Below, in pieces: positions 25,687 to 33,339 of a DNA stretch of 43,762 bases. The notes under the pieces are model-generated. The model made no database searches. It saw only the letters and a program-made list of their open reading frames with translations, and was not told the DNA's origin. The stretch covers positions 1 to 43,762 of the forward strand of contig CANJXI010000027.1 of NCBI GenBank assembly GCA_947478785.1, in the 5' to 3' direction. The first letter of the stretch is position 1, and each line of letters starts with the position of its first letter. This DNA is from Caulobacteraceae bacterium. Lineage in GTDB: Bacteria; Pseudomonadota; Alphaproteobacteria; Caulobacterales; Caulobacteraceae. Both the position numbers and the translations under genes were made by a program.

Positions 25687-27894
25687 ATGCAGCTTGGATT
25701 GCCCGACGACAGCGTGCCCGTGAAGGAGATGTTCGAACGGTTCTTCGCGACCGAATCGACCTCCGCGCGGGTCAGGGCGGCCGAGCCGGTGGGCTTCGAT
25801 CCGGAGCTGTGGCGCGAACTGCTGGCGCTGGAGGCGCCTTTCATGCGGCTGTCGGCCGACGCCGGCGGCGGCGGCATGAGCCTGTTCGACGCGTGCCTGA
25901 TGATGGAACAGGCCGGCCGCAGGACCGCGTCGGCGCCGCTGGCCGAGTCGCTCGTGGCGCTGCGGGCGCTGGGCGAACTCGGCGGCGAGACCGCGCGCGA
26001 ATGGATCGAGAAGGTCCGCAGCGGCGAGACGGTCCTGACGCTGGCCCTGAATGAGACCCATCCCGGCGAGGTCCAGCTGGTTCCCGGCGGCGCGGTCGCG
26101 CACGGCATCCTGACCTTCGACGGCAATGAGGTCGCGATCGAGGTTCCGGCCGCCCCGCTCGACGCGCCCGCGACGCTCGCCGGCGCGGCCATGGGCGTCT
26201 TCGAGCCCGGCAAGGGCGAGCGGCAGGTGATCTCCAGCAACGCCGACGCCGGGCGCATCTGGTCGGCCGCCATCGAGGAATGGAAGCTGCTCACCTCGGC
26301 GGCCCTGATCGGCATCTCGCAGGAGGTGCTGTCGATGGCGGCCGCCTACGCGACGGACCGGATCGCCTTCGGCCAGCCGATCGGCACATACCAGGGCATC
26401 GCCCACCCGCTGGCCAACGACGTCATCGACGCCGACGCGGCGGGCATGTTCCTGTGGTGGACCCTGCGGGGGATCGCCGACAACACACCCGAGGCCGGCG
26501 CCAACGTCTCGATGCTGTTCTGGTGGGCGGCGCAGACGGCGACCGCCTCGGTGGCCCACGCGCTGCACACCTACGGCGGCTACGGCCTGACCAACGAATA
26601 CGACCTGCAGCTCTATCATCGCCGGGCCAAGGCCTGGCCGCTGGCGCTGGGCGATCCCGAGAACGAGCTGGTGCGCGCCGGACGCCGCCTGCTGATGGGC
26701 GAGGAGACCGCCCTGCCCGACCCCGGCCCGGTGGAGATCGACTTCGAGCGGCCCGAGGCAAACCAGGCGCTCGTCCCCGAGACCCGCGCGGTGTTCGACA
26801 GCGTCGTCGACCCCAAGAAGCACCTGCTGCACGACCACTCGTTCGAGGGGCACGCCTGGGATATCCACAAGGCGTTGGGCGCGGCCCGGCTGCTCTATCC
26901 GGAATGGCCCGAGAAGTGGGGTGGGCGCGGCGCGGACGCCGACAGCGTTCGCGGCGCCCGCGCGGTCTGGTACGAGGTGGGCTACACAACGCCCTCGACC
27001 GGCGTCACCGGAATGGTCGCCGACGCGGTGATGAAGTTCGGAAGCCCCGAGTTGCAGGAAGAAGTACTCCGCCGCTTCGCCGCCGGCGAGGCCACCGCCG
27101 CCCTGGGCTATACCGAGCCCTCCGGCGGGTCGGACGTGTTCGGGGCCAAGACCCGGGCCGTGCGCGACGGCGACGACTGGGTCATCAACGGCCAGAAGAT
27201 GTTCACCTCAGGGGCGAATTTCGCGAGCTATGTCTTCCTGATCGCGCGCACCGACCCCGACCTGCCCAAGCACAAGGGCGTCACCATGTTCCTGGTGCCG
27301 CTGGACCTGCCGGGCGTGGAAATCCATCCGGTCTTCACCTTCATGGACGAGCGGACCAACGCCACCTTCTACTCCGACGTCCGCATTCCCGACCGCTACC
27401 GGATCGGCGAGGTGAACGGCGGCGTGAAGGTCCTGTCGGCGGCGCTGACCCAGGAACAGGGCGGCGGCGGCTACCATCGCAATGTCCGCGAGATGTGCGA
27501 TGCCGTCACCGAATGGGCCCGGCGCACTGAGCGCGGCGGGCGGCCGGTGATCGAGGATCCCCGCACCCTGGCCAGGCTGGCCAAGGCGCACGCGCATGCC
27601 AGCATCGGCGAGGCGCTGTCCGCGCGGGTCATGGGCGCCCGGCTGGCGGGCCAGCCGGACCTGGCCTACGGGCCGGCGTCGAAGGTGTTCTCCACCGAGA
27701 CCTTCATCGCCGACTCCGCGGACCTGCTGGACCTGGCCGCGCCGCAGTCGCTGGTCCGGGGCCGCGAGGGGCTTGGACTGGTGGAGATGGGCTACCGCCA
27801 TTCCACGGCCACAACGGTCTACGGCGGCACCAGCGAGGTTCTGCGCAGCATGGTGGCCGAGCGCAGGCTTGGCATGCCCCGCAGCCGCGCCTGA
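25687..27894 (+). CDS. Tandem-fused acyl-CoA dehydrogenase (two ACAD domains)
   Basis: FAD enzyme of 735 residues in which two acyl-CoA dehydrogenase modules are joined. The first (about 1-345) ends with an ACAD C-terminal helix bundle, HALHTYGGYGLTNEYDLQLYHRRAKAWPLALG. The second (about 370-735) carries the FAD/substrate loop GYTEPSGGSDVFGAKT near 475, INGQKMFTSGA, and the end TVYGGTSEVLRSMVAERRLG. The fused layout is like mycobacterial FadE34, which dehydrogenates a steroid side-chain CoA thioester; that parallel is inference. ATG 25687 follows GGGAGAAAC. The N-terminal module lacks a full-length mid domain, so it may be structural. It is followed by an epoxide hydrolase gene in the same unit. 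Confidence 0.93.
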   Translation: MQLGLPDDSVPVKEMFERFFATESTSARVRAAEPVGFDPELWRELLALEAPFMRLSADAGGGGMSLFDACLMMEQAGRRTASAPLAESLVALRALGELGGETAREWIEKVRSGETVLTLALNETHPGEVQLVPGGAVAHGILTFDGNEVAIEVPAAPLDAPATLAGAAMGVFEPGKGERQVISSNADAGRIWSAAIEEWKLLTSAALIGISQEVLSMAAAYATDRIAFGQPIGTYQGIAHPLANDVIDADAAGMFLWWTLRGIADNTPEAGANVSMLFWWAAQTATASVAHALHTYGGYGLTNEYDLQLYHRRAKAWPLALGDPENELVRAGRRLLMGEETALPDPGPVEIDFERPEANQALVPETRAVFDSVVDPKKHLLHDHSFEGHAWDIHKALGAARLLYPEWPEKWGGRGADADSVRGARAVWYEVGYTTPSTGVTGMVADAVMKFGSPELQEEVLRRFAAGEATAALGYTEPSGGSDVFGAKTRAVRDGDDWVINGQKMFTSGANFASYVFLIARTDPDLPKHKGVTMFLVPLDLPGVEIHPVFTFMDERTNATFYSDVRIPDRYRIGEVNGGVKVLSAALTQEQGGGGYHRNVREMCDAVTEWARRTERGGRPVIEDPRTLARLAKAHAHASIGEALSARVMGARLAGQPDLAYGPASKVFSTETFIADSADLLDLAAPQSLVRGREGLGLVEMGYRHSTATTVYGGTSEVLRSMVAERRLGMPRSRA

Positions 27895-27966
27895 GCAATG
27901 CACCCGCGAGCCCGGCGGCCGACAGGTTGCTTGGTCCGTGAGCCATAAGATCCAACGGGAGGATAC

Positions 27967-29109
27967 ATGTCAGTGGAAGTGAAGCCGTTCCGCTGCGAGG
28001 TCTCTGACGCCGTCATCGCCGACCTCAAGACCCGCCTGGCGCGCACGCGCTTTCCCGATCAGCTGGACGGAGCCGGCTGGGATTATGGGGCCGAGCTTTC
28101 CTATGTGGAGGCGCTTTGCGCCTATTGGCGCGATACGTTCGACTGGCGCGCGGCGGAGGCCCGCTTCAACCGCTTCCCGCAGTTCACTACCGAGCTGGAG
28201 GGCGAGACCGTCGCCTTCTACCACATCCGCTCGCCGGAGCCCGCGGCCACGCCGCTGATCATCACGCACGGATGGCCGGGTTCGGTCGCCGAGTTCCTGG
28301 ACATCCTGGGACCGCTGTCCGACCCGGCGCGCCACGGCGGCGACCCGCGCGACGCCTTCAACGTCGTCGCCCCCTCGATCCCGGGATACGGCTTCTCCGG
28401 CCCCACGAGGCACAAGGGTTTCAACGCCCAGAAGGCCGCCGCGGTGAACCACGGGATCATGGAGCGGCTCGGCTACGGCCGCTTCATCGCCCAGGGCGGC
28501 GACTGGGGATCGACGATCTCCAGCTGGATGGCCCTGCAGAAGCCCGAGCGGCTGATCGGCCTGCACATCAACCTGATCATGGGGCGGCCCGCCGATCCGG
28601 CCGACCCCCTCGCCGGCCTGAATGAAGAGGAACGCGCGACGATCGCCCGGGCGAAGGCCCGCGGGAACAAGGAGGCCGGATATCAGGCGATCCAGGGCAC
28701 CAAGCCGCAATCGCTGGCCTACGGCCTGACCGACTCGCCCGCCGGGCTGGCGGGCTGGATCGTCGAGAAGTTCAGGAGCTGGAGCGACTGCCACGGCGAC
28801 ATCGAAAATTCGTTCACCAAGGACCAGCTGCTCGAAAACATCATGCTCTACTGGGTGACCGGCACCATTAATTCGGCCAACCGGATGTACTACGAGGGCA
28901 TCGGACCGTCGCCGCGGCCGCGGATCACCGTCCCCACGGGCCACGCCAGGTTCCCCGGCGAGGGCAGCCAAACGCCACGGCTCTGGGCGGAACAGGCCTA
29001 CAACATCGTGCGGTGGGAGCAGATGCCCAAGGGCGGCCACTTCGCGGCGATGGAACAGCCCGCGATCTTCGTCGACGAGGTGCGGGCGTTCGCCAGGCAA
29101 TTGCGCTGA
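27967..29109 (+). CDS. Epoxide hydrolase with EHN domain
   Basis: Alpha/beta hydrolase of 380 residues that opens epoxides to diols. The N-terminal EHN domain (about 5-110) includes the conserved R-L-x-x-T-R-F-P. The oxyanion motif is HGWPGS (101-106), nucleophile Asp179 in GGDWGS, a lid tyrosine probably Tyr309 in MYYEG, probable acid Glu332 in FPGE and His358 in GGHFAAMEQP. There is no signal peptide. It starts 72 nt after the acyl-CoA dehydrogenase stop, with GGGAGG just upstream, and is probably co-transcribed. It ends 16 nt from the convergent kinase remnant. Confidence 0.93.
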   Translation: MSVEVKPFRCEVSDAVIADLKTRLARTRFPDQLDGAGWDYGAELSYVEALCAYWRDTFDWRAAEARFNRFPQFTTELEGETVAFYHIRSPEPAATPLIITHGWPGSVAEFLDILGPLSDPARHGGDPRDAFNVVAPSIPGYGFSGPTRHKGFNAQKAAAVNHGIMERLGYGRFIAQGGDWGSTISSWMALQKPERLIGLHINLIMGRPADPADPLAGLNEEERATIARAKARGNKEAGYQAIQGTKPQSLAYGLTDSPAGLAGWIVEKFRSWSDCHGDIENSFTKDQLLENIMLYWVTGTINSANRMYYEGIGPSPRPRITVPTGHARFPGEGSQTPRLWAEQAYNIVRWEQMPKGGHFAAMEQPAIFVDEVRAFARQLR

Positions 29110-29125
29110 CGGACCAGTTCGGCCG

Positions 29126-29390
29126 TCAGGCCGCCTGCGCCACGGGCCCGGCCCCGGCGACCTCGATGCGGGCGCCCGGTTGGGCGTCAATGATGGCGAC
29201 CTTGGCGTGAAGCTGGCGGGCCAGCGCCTCGACCACTTCCCGGGGGCATCTCGAACACAGTGCAGAAGGAACGGCTGGCCGACACCACCCGCAGGTCGCC
29301 GTCGAGCAGCAGGAGCGGGCGCGTTGAAAGGTCGATGAGCGCCCGGGCGAGACTGACCCCGGGCTCGGCGAGGCGTGTCTCTGTCGCCAT
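29126..29390 (-). pseudogene. Remnant of a PAS sensor histidine kinase, internally deleted and frameshifted
   Basis: From ATG 29390 the frame reads as a PAS-type N-terminus (LARALIDLSTRPLLLLDGDLRVVSAS, then FCTVFEMPP). At about 29245 it shifts: the next frame reads EVVEALARQLHAKVAIIDA-QPGARIEV and ends at a stop at 29126. The second part matches the C-terminal end of the ATPase domain of HWE/HisKA_2 sensor kinases (VEALARQL...PG-x-R-x-x). The several hundred residues that should lie between (rest of PAS, phospho-acceptor His, N and G boxes) are absent. The two ends are joined within CCCCCGGGAAGTGGTCGAG, which suggests a short-homology deletion. The unshifted frame stops at 29187. Product, if any, is non-functional. 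Confidence 0.7.
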
Positions 29391-29512
29391 GTCCCGACGT
29401 CCTGGCCGAACGAAGGCCCTCGGACACGGACCCCTGCCCGGCCACGAAGGGCGGCGGTCGCCGCTTTGCTCCAGGCCGTCTGCTCGTCGGGTAAACATTA
29501 ACATAGATAAAC

Positions 29513-29545
29513 CCACGGTCCCGCTTCTTATCGACGGGACCGTGG
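29513..29545 (-). terminator. Stem-loop downstream of the repeat protein gene
   Basis: Perfect 11-bp stem (29513-29523 with 29535-29545, CCACGGTCCCG / CGGGACCGTGG) with an 11-nt loop. Read on the minus strand it is followed by the T-rich GTTTATCTATGTTAATG, so it may end transcription of the gene whose stop is at 29604, 59 nt upstream. On the plus strand no T-run follows. Confidence 0.55.
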
Positions 29546-29603
29546 ATTACTCAACCGAGGCGAGCGCCCGCCGGAAGTGACTCCGACGGACGCCACGTTT
29601 GGA

Positions 29604-30635
29604 TCAGTAGGCGCGTCGATCGTTGTTGCGCGCCTGGCGCAACATGTTGCTCAGGGCGTCAAGCCGCGCGTCGAGGCGGGCCTGGTCGCGGGCGCCCACT
29701 TGGCCATCGCGGTAGTGGCGCATCCGCGACTCGTCGAGGCGGATCGCGTTCAGTTCGTTGCGCGCTTGCCTGGCCTCGCGGCGCGTCAGGGTTCCGTTTT
29801 CCGTGTTTCGGTCGATGCGCTGGTCGAGGCGCGCGATCCGCGAACCGAAGTCGCGGGGTCCGTCCTGGGTGTCATAGGACGCGTTCGACCCGGCGTAACC
29901 GGCGGAGGCGGCGGTCGCGACCCAGCGGCCCTGGGTGTCGTAATAGCCCATGGCCGGACCGGCTCTCCAGCGGCCGTTGGCGTCGTAATAGCCAGGCTGG
30001 GCGTCAGCGATCCAGACGCCGTTGACCAGGCGGCCGCTCGGCTGGCCGGCGATCCAGCGGCCATTGGTGTCATAGTGGCCGGTGGCCGGTCCGGAGACCC
30101 AGCGACCGTTGCTGTAGTAGCCGCTGGCCGCGCCCGAGACCCATTGCCCATTGGCCGCGTAGTAGCCGTTGGCCGAGGCGGGCACCCAGTAGCCGTTGGA
30201 GTCGTAGTAGCCGGCGGCCGTGGCCGCGCTGTTGGCCGCGACCCAGCGGTTCTGGCCGTCGTAGTAGCCGTTCGGCGCGCCGGAGACCCAGCGGCCGTCG
30301 CGGTCGTAATAGCCCTGGGCGTTGGACCGGGCGACGTTGGTGGCGTGCCACCGGCCGTCGGAGTCGTAGTAGCCGTAGGCGTGGTCGCAGTCGCCCGCGT
30401 TGCCCTTGGCCACCTGGTTGCCGATGATCGCCCCGGCGATGCCGCCGATCACCGCGCCCGCCGCGCGGTCGTCATGGCCGGCCACGGCGCCGCCCGCGAC
30501 AGCGCCGATGCCGGCGCCGACGACGGTGCCCGCCGTCCGGTTGCTGCGCTGTTGTTCGCAGGACTGTTGAGCCAGGGCGAAGGTGGGAATGAGAGTGGCC
30601 GCGGCGATGCCGGCGGCAAGCAGATGTTTGCGCAT
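29604..30635 (-). CDS. Exported glycine-zipper protein with tandem GYYDxxGRW repeats
   Basis: A 343-residue protein with signal peptide 1-22 (ending FALA). Residues 34-76 are a glycine zipper (GTVVGAGIGAVAGGAVAG and AVIGGIAGAIIGN), typical of outer-membrane-associated 2TM proteins. Residues 88-241 hold ten tandem units of about 15-18 residues with consensus G-Y-Y-D-x-x-G-R-W-V-x-G. The C-terminus (262-343) is charged and helical, probably coiled coil. ATG 30635 is chosen because AGGAG precedes it and gives the signal peptide; the longer frame to 30692 does not. Envelope role is inferred; function of the repeats is unknown. Confidence 0.88.
   Translation of the reverse strand: MRKHLLAAGIAAATLIPTFALAQQSCEQQRSNRTAGTVVGAGIGAVAGGAVAGHDDRAAGAVIGGIAGAIIGNQVAKGNAGDCDHAYGYYDSDGRWHATNVARSNAQGYYDRDGRWVSGAPNGYYDGQNRWVAANSAATAAGYYDSNGYWVPASANGYYAANGQWVSGAASGYYSNGRWVSGPATGHYDTNGRWIAGQPSGRLVNGVWIADAQPGYYDANGRWRAGPAMGYYDTQGRWVATAASAGYAGSNASYDTQDGPRDFGSRIARLDQRIDRNTENGTLTRREARQARNELNAIRLDESRMRHYRDGQVGARDQARLDARLDALSNMLRQARNNDRRAY
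29913..30374 (-). repeat. Ten tandem coding repeats (GYYDxxGRW units)
   Basis: In-frame degenerate repeat array of ten units, 8-9 residues of core plus 5-12 of linker. Cores are GYYDSDGRW, GYYDRDGRW, GYYDGQNRW, GYYDSNGYW, GYYAANGQW, GYYSNGRW, GHYDTNGRW, GRLVNGVW, GYYDANGRW and GYYDTQGRW. Units differ in both protein and DNA, so the array is old, not a recent expansion. Confidence 0.85.
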
Positions 30636-30735
30636 GTTATAGGCTCCTGGGCCGGAAGCAGTTCCAAACCCTTGGCCGACATAATGCGTCACGAACTTGG
30701 CCGTTCCGGAGATGACGAAATAAATCCGTGAATAG

Positions 30736-30777
30736 CCACCCGATCGGATGGTGAACTACTTATGAACGGCCATTCAT
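30736..30777. promoter_or_regulatory. Two adjacent 16-bp palindromes between repeat protein gene and GIY-YIG-like gene
   Basis: Palindrome A at 30736-30751 (CCACCCGATCGGATGG) and B at 30762-30777 (ATGAACGGCCATTCAT) each have seven of eight symmetric pairs, with the odd pair becoming a G-U wobble in minus-strand RNA. Their centres are 26 bp apart. They lie 100-140 bp upstream of the repeat-protein start and 28-69 bp after the stop of the GIY-YIG-like gene. They may be operators for the former or tandem hairpins after the latter. Confidence 0.4.
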
Positions 30778-30804
30778 GTGCACCTTTTACGGGTATTCAT
30801 CAAC

Positions 30805-31230
30805 TCAGGCTCGGTTCTCGAGGTTCATCGGTGGCTGATGTTCTTCCACCAGGTCGTCCTGTTCGGCCTTGCGCACCGCGCGCGTGACGTTGAGGCGGGT
30901 GAGGATCGCTGCGTCACCGTACGCCTGCCGCGCCTTCTCCAGCGCGGAGCGCCAGGTCTGGTTGGCCAGGTTGTCGGTCTCGCCGGCGTACATCACCTTG
31001 GCGCCCTCGGGCGTCACCTTGGCGATCACGAAATTGGCCCCCGCGGGCGGCAGGAACCGCTCCTCCTCCAGGGGCGTGTAGCGGTAACGGGCGCCGGACT
31101 TCCCGGCGAGTTCGATCTGTCGGTTCAACGCTCCCTCCAACCCTTGACGGCGTGGCGGCGCCCCGGTCACCTGCCCTGGATCCATGCTTACCCGGGACAG
31201 TTGGGCCAAATGTAGGCTCAGCTTGGCCAT
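30805..31230 (-). CDS. Small protein with a diverged GIY-YIG-like core
   Basis: A 141-residue soluble protein. The stretch FVIAKVTPEGAKVMYAGETDNL (67-88) followed by W93, R94, and a C-terminal RLNVTRAVRKAEQDDL then EEHQPPMN resembles the order of elements in GIY-YIG endonuclease domains: two short strands, G-x-x-x-N-L, and an E-x-D-L-x-x-x-x-x-P-x-x-N end with Glu123 at the metal-ligand position. The usual GIY tripeptide is replaced (VIA) and YIG reads YAG, so nuclease activity is uncertain. ATG 31230 is chosen with AGAGG upstream; a GTG at 31239 is the alternative. The gene diverges from the Mla operon. Confidence 0.75.
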   Translation of the reverse strand: MAKLSLHLAQLSRVSMDPGQVTGAPPRRQGLEGALNRQIELAGKSGARYRYTPLEEERFLPPAGANFVIAKVTPEGAKVMYAGETDNLANQTWRSALEKARQAYGDAAILTRLNVTRAVRKAEQDDLVEEHQPPMNLENRA

Positions 31231-31271
31231 GGGGATCACCTCTGCGCGAAATCACCCCAAAGGGCGGGGAC

Positions 31272-31297
31272 GGAACAACCTGCGCCATAAGGACGTT
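31272..31297 (+). promoter_or_regulatory. Candidate EcfG/SigT-type general-stress promoter of the lipid-transport operon
   Basis: GGAAC (31272-31276) and CGTT (31294-31297) are separated by exactly 17 nt. GGAAC-N16/17-CGTT is the established consensus of EcfG-family sigma factors that run the general stress response in alphaproteobacteria. It faces the MlaE-like gene, whose start is 99 nt from the end of the CGTT, and sits in the divergent gap with the GIY-YIG-like gene. It was found by eye, so a chance match is possible. Confidence 0.45.
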
Positions 31298-31396
31298 CGG
31301 GCGGTGCGCCGCCTCTGCTAGGGTCACATCTCGCTAGGGAGCGCGACTCAAAAAAAGCTGGGCGCCCCCAGTCTGGAGCCCACGAGACCGCCACCC

Positions 31397-32515
31397 ATGG
31401 AGAAGCCCGCAGAGTTCAGTGTCCAAGGCGCGACGGATAGTCCCACCGTCACCCTGTCGGGCGACTGGACGGCCAACAACCTTGGCGACGCGCCGGCCGT
31501 CCTGGGCTCCGACCTGGCCGGACTGGGCGCAGTCCCGCTCGATCTGACGCGCGTGCGTCGGCTGGACACCGCCGGGGCCTTCGCGGTGATCACGGCGGCC
31601 GGCGGTCACGAGTTCGACCTGAGCCGCGTGAAGGCCCGGCCGGAGTCCATGCGCCTCTTCGAGCTGGTCATCACGGCGGTGCGCGCGCCGTCGGCGCCCA
31701 CGCACGAACAGAAGGGCTTCCGCGACCTGACCATCCGCGTCGGCAAGGGCGTCGTGGAGATCGGGCGCGAGGCGTTCGACACCCTGGTCTTCCTTGGCCA
31801 CCTCCTGGTGGTCGTGGCGCGCGCGGCGACCAACCCGCGGCGGGTCCGCTGGGCGGCCGTCGTCTCGTTGATGGAGCGCGCCGGCCTGGACGCCATCCCG
31901 ATCGTCGCGGTGACGTCCTTCTTCATCGGCGCGGTCGTCGGCCTGCTGGGCGCCAACATGCTGCAGCAGTTCGGCGCCCAGGTGTTCGCCGTCGAGTTGA
32001 TCGGCATCGCGGTGCTGCGCGAGTTCAACATCATCATCACCGCCATCCTGCTGGCCGGCCGTTCGGCCTCGGCCTTCGCCGCCGAGATCGGCTCGATGAA
32101 GATGAACCAGGAGATCGACGCCATGCACGTCCTGGGGGTCGACCCCTTCGAGGCGCTGGTTTTCCCGCGGTTCGCGGCCCTCCTGCTGACCATCCCGCTG
32201 CTGACCTTCGTGGCGACCCTGGCCGGCCTGTTCGGCGGGCTGGTGGTCACCTGGTCGGTGCTCGACCTCGGGCCGGCGTTCTTCCTGCAGCGGATCGTGG
32301 ACAACGTCGGTCCGACCCATTTCTGGATCGGGCTTTCCAAGGCGCCGGTGATGGCCGCGGTGATCGCCGGGATCGGCTGCCGCCAGGGACTGGAGGTCGG
32401 TAACGACGTGGAATCCCTTGGCCGGCGGGTGACCGCCGCGGTGGTTCACGCCATCTTCGCGATCATCATGATCGATGCGGCCTTCGCGCTCGTCTACATG
32501 GAGCTCGGGGTTTGA
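31397..32515 (+). CDS. MlaE-like lipid ABC transporter permease with N-terminal STAS domain
   Basis: Inner-membrane permease of a lipid (phospholipid or sterol) ABC transporter, 372 residues. Residues 1 to about 100 form a STAS-like domain (VTLSGDWTANNL; PLDLTRVRRLDTAGA), which in Escherichia coli is a separate protein, MlaB. Residues 120-372 are the MlaE domain with several membrane helices and the conserved LVFPRFAALLLTIPLLTF and IGSMKMNQEIDAMHVLGVDP, the family's cytoplasmic coupling helix. It leads a four-gene transporter operon; its TGA overlaps the TTG start of the ATPase gene. Confidence 0.93.
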   Translation: MEKPAEFSVQGATDSPTVTLSGDWTANNLGDAPAVLGSDLAGLGAVPLDLTRVRRLDTAGAFAVITAAGGHEFDLSRVKARPESMRLFELVITAVRAPSAPTHEQKGFRDLTIRVGKGVVEIGREAFDTLVFLGHLLVVVARAATNPRRVRWAAVVSLMERAGLDAIPIVAVTSFFIGAVVGLLGANMLQQFGAQVFAVELIGIAVLREFNIIITAILLAGRSASAFAAEIGSMKMNQEIDAMHVLGVDPFEALVFPRFAALLLTIPLLTFVATLAGLFGGLVVTWSVLDLGPAFFLQRIVDNVGPTHFWIGLSKAPVMAAVIAGIGCRQGLEVGNDVESLGRRVTAAVVHAIFAIIMIDAAFALVYMELGV

Positions 32516-33339
32516 GCCAGGCGGTCAACGAGAACACGCTGAGCGACGACGAGCTGCTCGACAACGAGGGTCCGGCGGTAGAGGTGCGCGGCCTGCGCTC
32601 CCGCTTCGGAGAGCATATCGTCCACGAGGACCTCGACCTGACCTGCGAGCGCGGCGAGGTGCTGGGCGTGGTCGGCGGCTCCGGCGCCGGCAAGTCGGTT
32701 CTGCTCAACACCATCATCGGCCTGAAACGGCCGGACGCCGGCTCCATCAAGGTGTTCGGCCAGGATATCCAGCACGCATCGCGGCGGCGCTGGTCGGCCA
32801 TCGAGCGACAGTGGGGCGTGCTTTTCCAACAAGGCGCCCTGTTCTCCAACCTGACGATCCGCGAGAACGTGGCCGCCCCGATGTTCGAGCACACGAATTT
32901 GCGCCGCAAGGCGGTCTACGAACTCGCCGATCTGAAGATCGCCCTGGTCGGCCTGGAGCCGGACGCCGGTCTGCTGAAGCCGGCGGAGCTCTCGGGCGGC
33001 ATGCGCAAGCGGGCGGGGCTCGCGCGCGCTCTGGCGCTGGATCCGGAGCTGCTGTTCCTGGACGAACCCACCGCCGGCCTCGACCCGATCAGCGCCGGCG
33101 CCTTCGACGAGCTGATCAAGGACCTGTCGGACAGTCTCGATCTCACCGTGTTCATGATCACCCACGACCTGGACACGCTCTACGCCATCACCGATCGGGT
33201 CGCCGTGATCGCCGACAAGAAGGTGGTGGCGGTCGCCCCGGTGAAAGACCTCGAATCCTCGGACCACCCCTGGATCCAGGAATATTTCCTTGGGCCGCGC
33301 GGCAGAGCCGCCGGCCACAAAGTGAAGACGGAAGCCTGA
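32512..33339 (+). CDS. MlaF-like lipid ABC transporter ATPase
   Basis: ATP-binding subunit of 275 residues. Walker A GGSGAGKS is at 55-62, followed by the Q-loop LFQQGALFSN, signature LSGGMRKR (the Mla/Mkl-type form), Walker B LLFLDEPTAGLD and H-loop ITHD. The start is TTG 32512, overlapping the MlaE stop as TTGA. Its own stop overlaps the MlaD start as TGATG. It energises the MlaE permease; the direction of lipid transport cannot be read from the sequence. Confidence 0.94.
   Translation: MSQAVNENTLSDDELLDNEGPAVEVRGLRSRFGEHIVHEDLDLTCERGEVLGVVGGSGAGKSVLLNTIIGLKRPDAGSIKVFGQDIQHASRRRWSAIERQWGVLFQQGALFSNLTIRENVAAPMFEHTNLRRKAVYELADLKIALVGLEPDAGLLKPAELSGGMRKRAGLARALALDPELLFLDEPTAGLDPISAGAFDELIKDLSDSLDLTVFMITHDLDTLYAITDRVAVIADKKVVAVAPVKDLESSDHPWIQEYFLGPRGRAAGHKVKTEA

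Noticed and set aside
24372-26315. Extended N-terminus of the SyrP-like dioxygenase running under the acyl-CoA dehydrogenase gene
   Set aside because: The extension is antisense to a conserved gene and shows no domain; ATG 25439 has a good ribosome-binding site.
29913-30374. Regular repeats considered as a CRISPR array
   Set aside because: Unit spacing is in multiples of codons, repeats are degenerate at DNA level and keep an open frame of a secreted protein.
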